Both the position numbers and the translations under genes were made by a program. Source: Kappaphycus alvarezii (Eukaryota > Rhodophyta > Florideophyceae > Gigartinales > Solieriaceae). From it: 64,000 nt of DNA. Each line of letters begins with the position of its first letter. Positions within the stretch are counted from its first letter, which is position 1. This document shows positions 25,028 to 34,990 of the stretch, piece by piece. The stretch lies in assembly GCA_002205965.3 (NCBI GenBank), contig NADL03000683.1, forward strand, positions 992,001 to 1,056,000, read 5' to 3'. A model generated the notes under the pieces. The model was not told the DNA's origin. It saw only the letters and a program-made list of their open reading frames with translations, and did not search any database.

Positions 25028-26141
25028 CGTCAAAGTCGGTGCAGTTTGGGGAAAGCACGTAGCTGGAAACAAGGGCCTTGCCTCAAATAAGACACCTAAT
25101 GCGCCCAAGCCAAAGCAGCGAAAGCAGGCAGCAAAGACGGCGCAGAAAACGGCATCCAAAATGCCGAAAGGTTTCCCAAAGGGCTCAGCGAATGCGCCAG
25201 TAGTGAAACAGAGAGGACATGCCCATGCAAGTGCACAAGTGGCATCCGGGAGGGTATCGACTGAGAACTTATCATCCCCCATAAGAGGAAAGCGTCCTCC
25301 CGACGCCAATGTCAAGTCGCCGACCGGTTCAGCAGTGGAAAAAGCGAAGGATAATACAAAGGGATCTAGAGGTGGAATAGGCAAAAAGAAACATGCAGGT
25401 CTATTACCTTCCGTTGGGGTGGGCAAAGACGAAAGGCCTCCACCTGCAAGAGCTGACATAGGTAAAGGGCGACCACCCGCTGGGCCAAGTGGCGGTGCGG
25501 ATTATAGTGCACATGGCGGGGATGCGAAAGTCGGACAGCAGCCAGCTGTTACCAACGCAGGACAGTTTCAAACGAAAAGAGCGAAGGGTGTTGACGACGA
25601 ACTGAGCGTAGTTCACACTGTAGTGGACATTGAAAATGAGGAGGATATGTTAGGCCGGGATGTGGAAGCGATTGCGACATAAAAAGTAGAAGAGTTTGAT
25701 TATGACTGAGACCTGCTCCTTGCTGGCCCGGCATTGAGAAGCAAGGTGCAAGACATGGCAAATAAACACGGCATTGACCTTGCAATTAGCGAGAAAGTGA
25801 TGGAAATGATGTCGCTAGCTGTTCGCGAACGCCTATCTGGTTTAATCGAGAGCCTCAGGGATATTGCGGAGGTGCGAACCGAGGCAAACAAGCAGGAATG
25901 GATTACGGAGCCTGTTGGACCGAATTTATATAAAAAGCTGGACTGGCTGCGAATGGATGAAGAGCGATCGCTTGTCAAGGCTGCAGAACTGCGGATCAAA
26001 ACGAAGAAAGAGGAGGAGGAGCAAGAAGCAAAGCGAATTACTGGGGAAGTAGAGCAGGAGAAGACAGTACAGAACGCGCAAATGGGCGTCGCGGGCGACC
26101 CATTGAGGAGGCGGGGGCTACATTCCGAGTTGTTCGAATAG
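25014..26141 (+). pseudogene. TAF4-like C-terminal segment captured inside gypsy element
   Basis: One frame runs from about 24993 to 26141 with only two stops (TAA at 25680 and TGA near 25708). Its first part is a low-complexity Lys/Ala/Pro-rich region (KPKQRKQAAKTAQKTASKMP). Its second part reads LLLAGPALRSKVQDMANKHG, then MMSLAVRERLSGLIESLRDI, AEVRTEANKQEW and KKLDWLRMDEERSLVKAAEL. This order (short helix ending K-x-G, then ERL-x-x-L-x-x-L-x-x-IAE-x-R, then a Lys/Glu-rich helix) is the pattern of the conserved C-terminal domain of TAF4, a subunit of TFIID. It does not belong to any retroelement protein that I know. It sits between integrase and 3' LTR, so it was probably copied from a host transcript, or was a pseudogene into which part of the element moved. 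Not functional as it stands. Confidence 0.6.
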
Positions 26142-26792
26142 GCTGCGGAATTTGCTGATTTCGAAGGCGGGAATACTTTCAAAAGGGTGGCAGAATAAAT
26201 TAGAAGGACCGAGGAAGAGAGCGGATTGGTTGTCGCAACTAGGTCGGAGCTGCTGGAAGCGAACAGGCGCAGTGGACGAAGGGCGGAAATGGACGCCGAG
26301 GCGTTAACTGAAGGTAGGGTGCAAAAGAGGGTGCAGCGCGGGGAAAGGGTGCATATAGACCAATGTTACCACTGCACTACCACTGCCATCACTACCGCAC
26401 CACCGCAACCTTCTCTACCGCAGTATCGCCGCCGTCGCTACCGCCAAGTCCGCCGGTATGAAGACGAAAGATCTCGACGTTTCTATCGCGGCATGCCGCG
26501 CCGTCGCAGAGACATACGCTTTGTTGAAAGAAAATCTGGTGGAACGCCAAGCGGAGCGGGTCCGGGCTAGAAGGGAAGACCGTGCTCAATAAGCGGGTGC
26601 AAGGGGGTCGATAGACGAGGTTGAGAATGGAGGCCCTCTCAACCAGCGGCGCGGAGCTAATGGGGCCATGACGGAAGGCGAAGACGATAGTTCGCAGTGG
26701 ATTCCGGTGGTGGTCAGCGCCGCCGCCTCGCCCGCAAGAGGTGCGCCGCAGTCGCCGCAGTAAGGGACGGTGAAAGGGTTCTGCAAGGCACG
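26142..26792 (+). other. Gypsy 3' internal region, GC-rich, no clear gene
   Basis: Open but featureless Arg/Glu-rich frames. 26345-26440 is a degenerate ACC/GCC trinucleotide stretch. It may be the remainder of the captured host segment or the element's 3' untranslated region. Confidence 0.45.
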
Positions 26793-26911
26793 TGTTGTAC
26801 GTGGCGTAATGTACTGTAGACTTAGTAGCCTAGTGCAAGTTAGCGTACAGTGTACTGTATGTCTCTAGCTAGACACTTACTAATCGAGCTACCAATGGGA
26901 CCGACAGGGCC
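26793..26911 (+). repeat. 3' LTR of gypsy element, truncated
   Basis: Matches the first about 110 bp of the 5' LTR, then diverges after GGGACC...AGGGCC. A purine-rich tract (AAGGGACGGTGAAAGGG, 26762-26778) just upstream could be the polypurine primer. Confidence 0.6.
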
Positions 26912-26988
26912 TCGATTACTTTACCACAGACATATGCAGGTGCAACATGCACAGTCTTGAATACCCCACTGTAACAAACCTAACAAAA

Positions 26989-28907
26989 TTAGGTTTGAAT
27001 ACGGTGACTAAACTCTGCATGTTGTGGGGCGCGACATATTACAGGCGCGGCACACGTGGACCAAATCGCATAACTAAGCTGCTGATAAAGCCGAGTCTTC
27101 ACTCCTCCCGTCGAACATCCGCTGCGGGTTTCGACAGCGACCGCGTATTCGTCGATTACCTTCGACGTCGTCGCAGACGGCGATCCAAGTGAGTCGAAGG
27201 CTAGCGGCACAAACTTCCATCCCAGTTTTGATCGTCCTGGGATGGCTTCACCGGGGATGGCTGCTACTTTGCTGGCAAGCTCCCTATTTTTCCGTCTTTC
27301 CGCTGCATTGGCAACGGCGCGCGCCCCACGCGCTCCAATGGACATGAACCCCTCTTGGAATGGCGATGTTACTGTGACGTCGTACGCCACCGGGAGGGGC
27401 GGCAAGGTGTTGATCTCTTCCGACCTCGGGTATACTAGAATGTCGGCAGGCCGTGCATTCAGTCCGGGAAGTAAGTATTTCACCTCATATTGGACGCCGA
27501 CTCCTGCTGCTTGAACACTTGTCGGCCAAATACCTTCACTACGGCATTGTGCCGGTTAGTCCATCCCAGGCCTTTTTTGCAAAAATCCGCTGCATGGTCG
27601 CCTCGGTTGTCCATGGGCCTGTTGCACTCCGCGCATTGCAGCGGCACAGTGTCGTCAAACACGTGAACTCCCAGGTGGCGGCGTAGCATCACTGACCACA
27701 TCTTATTGTAGGTCCGGCTGACCGCAGACGGATGTGCGGTGAGAAAGGCTGCAGAAGGCGTCTCTAAGTATGCCTGGCGGCGGATCCTTCGCCGAATATC
27801 AGCTTCCGTATGCAGGGTAGTGCTTGGGAACCTCTCCCATTCGTCTTCTTTCCAGAATACCTTTGCTGCCGACTTGCACCAGGCTCGATATAAAATACTG
27901 TATGTATTATCGGGCTTGTTTGCAAGATTGGCGGCTGTCAGCATTTCTGGGAGACCACCATGTCCGTCAGAGAGGCTTGGGTGGAGTCGTCGGACAAACT
28001 CGAGAAGGTGGGTATCAGCATGTGCATAGCTTTGTGCACGGTGGTGGGCTACGCTAGGATCATCGGGGCATGTCACTTGTTCGGAGTCGATGACGCTGGC
28101 CGCATACGACGCTAGATTCAGCGTTGCCACGGGTGTGAATCCGTGGCCTCCGAGGCGCAACGGAAAAGCCACTTGCTGTCGGACCGCACTTGTCATCGGC
28201 ACGTTGTTTGACCGCAAGTAATATTCCATCTGTTCTTGGTCGAATCTTATTGCCAGCACGCTTGTTGCACTCGGCGGTGTTAGCTTCATCACATGATGTA
28301 GCTTGCATGCCGAGGCACACACACGGTGGAGGTGGAACCGGATGCGAGCATCCCCAATCCCATCGATCAGCGATAGCGTGTTTTTGCATCCTGCAATTTT
28401 TTCATTGAGAAAGTTCTCCATGAATTGAGGCGAACCGATCGGGACACCGAGGAGGTCAATGCCGTGACTTGAGAAGTTCTCATTTGGAAAGCGGTGCCGT
28501 AGGGGTGTCTCAGTGGCGGGGTGGCGCGGCCAGAATAGGCGTGTCTTCGCCGGGTTTAGATACAGGCCATGATCAGGTCCCTTAGACCTCAGGATCTCGA
28601 CAGCCTTGTCGAGCTCAGTGTGATTGCCTACCAGGGTGCAGTCATCCACATACCATCTGTGTAAATGGAGTTGGGTCTGATCGGAAATTTCTCTTGCCAG
28701 TGGGTGTATGACAAGGGAGAACATCAACATACTTGCTTGTTCCCCTTGTTGCATCCCTTCTTGGCTGGGGATGTCTTGTGTCGATGCCGCAGGCAACATT
28801 AGAGACGGCATTTAACGGGCATACACCATGTTCAGAAAGCGGCATAACGACGGCACTTTGGTCGGTAGGAGGTCGATCATTTTCTGTCTCGAGAAGCGGT
28901 TGAACGA
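26989..28907 (-). pseudogene. R2-like non-LTR retrotransposon: reverse transcriptase and RLE
   Basis: The minus strand reads SFNRFSRQKMIDLLPTKVPS (edge of motif A), GMQQGEQASMLMFSLVIHPL (motif B, Q-Q-G-x) and LHRWYVDDCTLVG (catalytic YVDD) in a 443-codon open frame (28811-27480). After the thumb region comes a zinc knuckle (CAECNRPMDNRGDHAADFC) and RHN. The next frame (27483-26989) gives RPADILVYP, then AYDVTVTSPFQ, the P-D ... D core of a restriction-like endonuclease. This order is that of early-branching, site-preferring non-LTR elements (R2, R4, CRE, NeSL types). The 5' end is lost, and motif A is interrupted by a CTGTAC palindromic stretch at 28908-28955. One frame break separates the two parts. 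Confidence 0.8.
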
Positions 28908-28955
28908 CTGTACAACTGTACAGTTGTACAGTAACTGTACAGTACAGTACAGCAT
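28908..28955. repeat. CTGTAC palindromic cluster inside reverse transcriptase
   Basis: 28908-28931 is a perfect 24-bp palindrome (half CTGTACAACTGT), followed by more GTACAG units to 28955. It replaces the catalytic-Asp part of motif A in the surrounding reverse transcriptase relic, so it arose after the element inserted. Confidence 0.8.
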
Positions 28956-28959
28956 ATAT

Positions 28960-29237
28960 TGTGCACCGCATTCCTGGAAGGTTATTGCCAATGGACTTGC
29001 GTTGCACATTGATGCATCATCGAGGGCTGCTACGACCTCGAAACTGTTCAGAGGGCCATCTCATCTGGTCTCGACTTTGGGGCTTTGCCCACACCCTCAG
29101 CAGTAGATCTCGCTGACGTCCATGATCTACTTCTTATTCGATCAATGTGCTTTCTATCGAGATCTACGTCTTGAGACGAAAGCAATCCCCTCTTTCCTGC
29201 CGGAATTGTTCGTTTTGGATCAAGACAAACCTCACAC
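28960..29237. other. Upstream region of Atm1-like gene; no gene
   Basis: Short minus-strand frames could be the far 5' part of the non-LTR relic but show no motif. The stretch presumably holds the promoter of the transporter gene starting at 29238; I see no clear TATA box. Confidence 0.4.
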
Positions 29238-31362
29238 ATGATGAATATCTATCTCCACCGCATTGCGCACAGGCTAACCTATCCAGTGCTTCGCGCAAAA
29301 TCCATTCCACAGGGCTTCCATCCATGCCTCAAAAGCCTCCGCAACTCTCCTCCCTCTGTGATCGACCATTCTTCCCTGCGCATTCTCTCTACTTCAATCA
29401 CTTCAGAGTCGCCCAGTTTTCCCCGTGCCAATTCAAGAACACCATTTTTTACGCAAAAGTATCCTCACTCTATACCTATTCGCGAGCACTCAGGATGCAG
29501 TTCTGCCAGTTGTGGTCATGATGATTCCCCTAATGATCCTCGTTCTCAAAATCCCTCCATCATCGCCATTCGAAAACTTGCTCACTACGTATGGCCAAGG
29601 ATGATCCCGCTGTCCGTCGACGTGTGGTCACTGCGCTCGGCCTTCTCGCGGCCTCTAAAGCACTCAGCGTTACAGTTCCCTTTATGTTCAAATATGCTGT
29701 CGATGCTCTTTCTGCTTCCGCCCCTCTCACGGAAACGTCTGCTACTGTCCTTATCCCAACAGCCACGCTTATCGGATATGGTGCTGCTCGTGCTGGTGCT
29801 TCATTGTCAGGTGAGATTCGGAATGCTGTCTTTGCTAGCGTTGCAAGGAAGGCCATTGTCGACGTTGCTGTGGGGACCTTTCGTCACTTGCACGCCTTGC
29901 CGTTGACGTTTCATTTGCAGAGGGAAACTGGGGCCCTTGCAAGAGTTATTGATCGAGGACAGAAAGGTATTGATTTTTTGTTGAGAAGTATGGTTTTCAA
30001 TGTCGCACCGACGATAGTGGAAGTAAGTATAGTATGCGCCATTTTGGCCTCGAGGTTTGGTGGCTCATTTGCCGCCGTTGCGGCGGGGACTGTGGCAATG
30101 TACACTGCATTCACTTTTGGAACTACGCATTGGCGAACCCGATTTCGGAAAGAAATGAATCTAGCGGATACGAAAGCAAGCTCCAAGGCAGTCGACTCAC
30201 TGTTAAACTTTGAGACAGTTAAATATTTTGGGAATGAGGAGCATGAGAAGAATCAATACGCGCAGCATCTGAGGCAGTATGGAAACGCGCATGTCAAGAC
30301 GCAGGCCTCATTGAGTTTCCTAAATTTCGGACAGAATGCAATTTTCTCGACGGCTTTGACTGCGATCATGCTCATGACGAGTTCCCACATCGCAGGGGGA
30401 CCATGACAATTGGGGATCTGGTCATGGTGAATGGTTTGCTGTTTCAGTTGTCCTTGCCGCTGAATTTTCTCGGGACAGTTTATCGCGAGGTTCAGCAAAG
30501 CTTAGTGGATATGGAGGCTTTGTTCAAGTTGCTTGAGCATCCTTCGCAGCCGCGGAGCTCATGCGGGAAGAAGTCCGCGGCACCACTTGTCTTGAAAAAC
30601 AAAAACAATGGCGCAACAGTCACTTTCGAAAATGTTACCTTTGGTTACAATAAGGAGAGGAAAATTCTGGACGATGTATCTTTTGAGGTACCGAATGCGA
30701 CTACGGCAGCAATAGTCGGTCCTAGCGGTTGCGGAAAATCTACCGTGCTTCGTTTATTGTACGGATTGTACAAGCCAGATGATGGGCGTATCCTTGTTGA
30801 TGGACAAGATATATGGGATGTTGACATGGAAACCGTGCGCCGTATCATTGGTGTTGTTCCGCAAGACACAGTATTGTTTAATAACACTGTGAAGTATAAC
30901 ATCGCCTATGGTAGACTGAGTGCGTCGGACAATGAAATATTTGACGCGACGAAGCAAGCGGCCATACACGATTCAATTTTACGATTTCCCCATGGTTATG
31001 AGACGCAGGTTGGGGAGCGCGGCCTGAAGATATCAGGTGGTGAAAAGCAGCGGCTTGCAATTGCCCGAACTGTGCTCAAGGATCCTGTCGTGCTATGTCT
31101 TGATGAGACGACGAGTAGTTTGGATAGCAAAACGGAACAGGAGATTCTCAACTCTTTGCAGACTCTATCTAGGTCACGAACTGCCATTTACATTGCCCAT
31201 CGGCTGGCCACTATTGCCGCTCTAGATAACATAATTGTTCTTGATCGTGGGAAGGTGATTGAGATTGGGGCGCACCGGAATTTACTGTTGGGAAATGGGT
31301 TTTATGCTGACATGTGGGTGCGGCAGCTAGGAGCAACCAAAGAGAGCAGTTTAGCGCCGTGA
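29238..31362 (+). CDS. ATM1: Mitochondrial ABC half-transporter, Atm1/ABCB7 type (two frame breaks)
   Basis: About 708 codons, similar to yeast Atm1 and human ABCB7, which export a sulfur-glutathione compound from the mitochondrial matrix for cytosolic iron-sulfur protein assembly. The first ATG (29238) starts a Ser/Arg-rich leader with few acidic residues ([20 protein letters not shown]), a likely mitochondrial targeting peptide, running to LAHYVWP. The membrane domain follows (29591-30402; [41 protein letters not shown]). The ATPase domain has Walker [11 protein letters not shown]-loop [10 protein letters not shown], signature [14 protein letters not shown], Walker [15 protein letters not shown] and H-loop IAHRLATI. 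The frame slips by -1 at about 29594 (WP/KDDP) and about 30398 ([14 protein letters not shown]); each needs one extra base. All domains are otherwise perfect, so sequencing error is as likely as pseudogenisation. No introns seen. Confidence 0.9.
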
Positions 31363-31394
31363 CATGGATTGCATCTGGCCTCATGCTGAAACAA

Positions 31395-31640
31395 GTGACG
31401 CGAGATGTTTGACTTTGGCGCGGCGCCAGGTTGTGGTGAACTGGTATGGTATTCACCATGCCGTTTGCAGCATTTTTGAAATCCTGCACGGTTGATGCCG
31501 AATGTTCGTATCTAGCAACGAGTGCTCTTTTACAACGGTTGATAAAGTCGTTTGGACAAAGTTAGGATTGGAAGTATTTGAGTTAAGATGGAGTAAAGGC
31601 CATGTTCCTTTATTGCCTCAGAGATGGCATCGCAACATGT
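31395..31640. repeat. Diverged dispersed repeat, copy A
   Basis: Shares scattered matches in the same orientation and order with 49930-50190: GGCGCGGCG, GGTTGTG-x-TGAAC and GTCGTTTGGACAAAGTT (TTCGTTTGGACAAAGTT in copy B). Minus-strand translations also align (NPNFVQTTLSTVV against ELCPNEFVNCSI). It may be an old transposon remnant. It lies just downstream of the Atm1-like gene. Confidence 0.55.
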
Positions 31641-33170
31641 GTCGGGGAGAGAGGTCGATCGAAGGAAATGTCCCAGAACGGTCAATGCTGCTTGCTGTAG
31701 GACTTGTACCACGCAGAACAAGTATGATCTGGCGAAACTGTAGCGCCAGTTTACATTTCGTGTCAGGCGTTGGTCGACGAGAAGAAACGGAAGCGCCCTT
31801 CCCTCGGAGAAAAGGAAGGTGATGCAGAAGATGTAGTTATCGTTGGCGAACTTTCGTCATTGGCCCATTGGGTTTACGGGCTTTTCCAACCTCTCCAAAA
31901 TCTTGCCTAAGATTGCAACGTACCCGATGCATGTGCCGGTCGTCGCCGCGCCTTGAATGGCTTTCTGAACAATATCCAGCAAACCAACTTGAGGAAAACG
32001 CGTCAAGTCCTGATCCCGGAAATATTCCCCTGTGCCTCACCGAATAGTGTCGACTTTTATGGTGTGAGTGCCTCTGACAGCCTCGTGTCACAGTACGGCA
32101 CTCTATCGCAGGGGATATTGCTGCATTGTTAAACGATTTACATTTTCTGTCAAAACAAGAGAACGTCGCAAAAAAGATTGCCGAACAAAGTATGAACTGC
32201 GGAATTGCAGTGGCTGGGTTGGCACTGTGTGCAGTCCCTACTACACATGTCTTCAGGCTGCTGGCGCATAGGCGACCGCCAGTATCGTTTACAAGGACAA
32301 AATGAGGAACCATACCCGCCGACTCTGGCACGCCCTTCACCTCACCGACTCGGCGTACTCATCCTCTGGCACCATGACAAGTTCTTTAGATTAAGTTTAC
32401 CCTCGGTGCCTGTTTGAATTAGATCCCAAACAAAGTTTTTCTCGCTGGCTTGGCCTCCCGCAGTAGACGCTCATTCCGGCGGTTACGATTGTAACATTAC
32501 TGTACTTCCGAATCAGGATACTGTAGATCGTACGCAGTTTTGTTGTATGACTATACAAGATACAGTAAATCAATCACTGCAGTTAGATTGGACTAAATTT
32601 GATTCGGTGCGGAATTAGTTTGAGCCCAATTTAATTCTAGAACAGCTATCCCCAACAACAAACATTTATGCAACGCCAGTGGGTGCAGAACAAGTGATCC
32701 AATTTTAATTTCATAATTAGATTTGCCCAATCGCCGTTTTTCGTGCAGTATTCAGTAAACCCCCTTCAGTTATAGATTATAATGTCTTTCCCACCTGAGA
32801 GCACTTTTCGAGCCTCGGCCACCGGGATGCACTATTGTTCCTCCTCGATAGAGACTGCGAAATAGTGCATTCCTGCATTTTGATGTTGGTTGGTTCTGGA
32901 TTTGAATTTAATTTTGGGGAGGATAGGAAATACGTGTAAACTGTCAGTAACCAGTTCGTATGGGGCGAATTTTGGGTAATTTACTGTAAGATTTGGAAAG
33001 GGGGAAAATTGGTTTTACTTGAATGGGTGAATGGGGCTTACAGTCGAATGGGTTGGTATACTTTATTTTCTTGCCAGGAGCAATCACAGACTAGGACTAC
33101 TGTAAGTAGGGTAACCACTTACTGTACATACCCTCAGAACGGAGGTTCTTTGGAATACACTGTATACACA
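31641..33170. other. Intergenic, no gene recognised
   Basis: Short frames only, for example 31837-32340 minus, with no motif. 32490-32530 and 33095-33135 hold TACTGTA words. Composition becomes AT-rich after 32.4 kb. Confidence 0.5.
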
Positions 33171-33173
33171 ATT

Positions 33174-34464
33174 TCAAGTTGTAGCATAAGTGTCGCTCAA
33201 AACTCCTTCCAGCAAACAACTGGCGTTATTCTGGACGAGTCTCGCCGCGTGACGAGCGAACAATGTTCGCTGCGCATCAGCAATCGGAACGGCTGCCCGT
33301 GCGGCAATGCCATTCGCAACCCGGTTGGCGAAGTCCCGAGCGGAAGGGTGCCAGCCCCCCAACGTGGAGAGTGGAAGGGCAATGAAGCGATGCCCAGGAC
33401 CCCTGGAACGTATCAACTCGGCAAAGCGAGTGTCCTTGCCCAGGCGAGCATGGTTAAGGGGTTGAGTGGGAATCGCGCCAGGGAGGGAAGGCGGGCGGGG
33501 GTCAGGGGATGGATAACGGTTACATCGTAATAGTCCGTGCCCCCGTTCTCTCCAAGCGCCTTGATGTCCGGGCGAACTGCATGGCCGGGTTGTGGCGGCT
33601 CGAGGACAGGGTGTCGGGCAGCTTTGGAGAGATCTGCAGCAAACAAACGTGTCTGCGAGTTATGCCGCCACCCGCGTGTGGATCCACAGGCACAGCACAG
33701 CGCGTGGTCACCATACTGATCCATGAGGGTCGTGCATCCCCTTTGTGGCATTTCGAGGCTGGAGGAAACAGTGGCACTCTGCAATAGAACTGCAACCACG
33801 TCTTGTAATTGCGGTCCGGGATGTAGGTACCCAACCCCGGAGCCGGTTGGCATGACAGCCAGTCCTTGCAACCCTCCACTGACAACGAGGCTCGGAATGC
33901 AACAGTCCTCTCATCCCCCTTCGGCATGGCATCAAAGGCCTTTTCCTCAACTGGGCGGACGAGTTGGCCCTGCCCAAACCTCTGCACTGAGTCGATAGCC
34001 GTGAAAAGGACCACCTTCTCGGGTGCCACTTGTGTCTTCCAGTCGTCGTGCGCCCGAACTGCGGATTTGTATGAATGAAGAGCAGTGTTCGGTAGCACAG
34101 GCAGAAGGGTAGAGCAAAGGGCACGCGTGAGGGACACGGAGGAAAGGAACGCAGCCGCCGCAGTGAGCTTCGCAGAGCGAAGCCCAATGCCAAAAGTTGG
34201 CTTGAGGGGGCCGAAGGGCGCCACAGGAAGTTGTAATTCCCGAAAAGTGTTGCTGTCCAGAACCCCGCCCATCAACCCCCGCAGTGTAGCTTCAACAGCG
34301 GAATCGAATTCCGCGGCCCCCTTAGCAGTGGAATGAGGGGGAACTACACGTAGGAGGTAGTTAATGCGACATACGCCGAAGCAGGTTTGGTTTACTGCGA
34401 GTAATGGAACGGTTGGGAGTCCTCTGTATTTGTAATCAAACCATTGGCGGGACCTATATTGCAA
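33174..34464 (-). pseudogene. R2-like non-LTR fragment: post-RT region, zinc knuckle and RLE
   Basis: Minus-strand frame 34464-33520 gives the region after the reverse transcriptase, without a catalytic box. Another frame (33871-33413) gives GCTTLMDQYGDHALCCACG, WRHN, VRPDIKALGENGG and TDYYDVTVIHPL: the C/H zinc knuckle, the RHN motif and the RPD ... D endonuclease core. 33416-33174 completes the C-terminus (LSTLGGWHPSARDFANRVAN, ARHAARLVQNNASCLLEGVL). At least two frame changes. It belongs to a different subfamily from the 27-29 kb copy but closely resembles its neighbour at 34.5 kb. Confidence 0.8.
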
Positions 34465-34483
34465 GTGCTTGAGCGTGTGTACC

Positions 34484-34523
34484 AGCTAGAAAGTAGCTGG
34501 TAGAGCTAGAAAGTAGCTGGTAG
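34484..34523. repeat. 20-bp tandem duplication at element junction
   Basis: AGCTAGAAAGTAGCTGGTAG occurs twice in direct succession. It lies exactly between the two non-LTR fragments and, on the minus strand, forms the 3' tail of the right-hand one; short tandem tails are common in non-LTR elements. Confidence 0.8.
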
Positions 34524-34990
34524 ACCGGTTGACAAGCAGGCTGCGTTAGAAGTGACCATCAACGCCGCGTGTCGTTGGAGGAGAATTGACCTGACCGTGG
34601 AGTATTGGTCCAGGGCTCGGTTGGCGACTGCTCGGGCTACCTCCGTGATGTGGCGGAACGCTTCGGGATGCCACCCCCCGAGTGTGGAGATAGGAACGGG
34701 CACGAGTCTGTTCCTGCCAGGTAAGCTGGCTAAGAATCCCTGGTATTTTCGGAGCTTGTCCGCGTCGGCTGCGTTCAAGCTGGTAAGGGGGTTGTATGTT
34801 CTCATTCTGAGGTGAGAAGGGGCCAGCAGGTTCACGAAGGTCACATCGAAGTAATCGGTGCCGCCAGTGGCGCCCGTTGCCCTGATGTCCGGCCTTGTTT
34901 TGGAAAGTAATGTCATTTCCTGGTGTGAGGCCACATGTTCCACTAGTAGGGATCAAGGGGAGTCGGTAAATCGTATGGTGAATAGTAATT
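34506..34990 (-). pseudogene. R2-like non-LTR fragment, endonuclease part only
   Basis: The minus-strand frame 34943-34506 reads KTRPDIRATGATGGTDYFDV, then ISTLGGWHPEAFRHITEVAR and LLQRHAALMVTSNAACLSTG, parallel to the C-terminal end of the copy at 33.2 kb. Its 5' end is lost near 34.99 kb. Its 3' end directly meets the interrupted 5' side of the 33-34.5 kb copy, as if it had inserted there. Confidence 0.75.

Larger units (their letters stand above)
19959..26911 (+). mobile_element. Gypsy (Ty3-type) retrotransposon carrying a TAF4-like fragment
   Basis: Two directly repeated segments bound the element: 19959-20068 and 26793-26911, both starting TGTTGTACGTGGCGTAATGT and both containing ATCGAGCTACCAATGGGACC. 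They are diverged by a few substitutions and small indels. I read them as 5' and 3' LTRs, the latter truncated, because gag-pol lies between them in the right order. A TATATAAA box follows the shared part at 20078-20085. The order is leader with tandem repeats, gag, zinc knuckle plus protease, reverse transcriptase-RNase H, integrase, then a host-like TAF4 C-terminal segment before the 3' LTR. All parts carry stops or frame changes. The exact end of the 5' LTR was not determined. Confidence 0.7.

Noticed and set aside
24980..25459. 159-codon minus-strand frame
   Set aside because: Antisense shadow of the Lys/Ala-rich TAF4-like segment.
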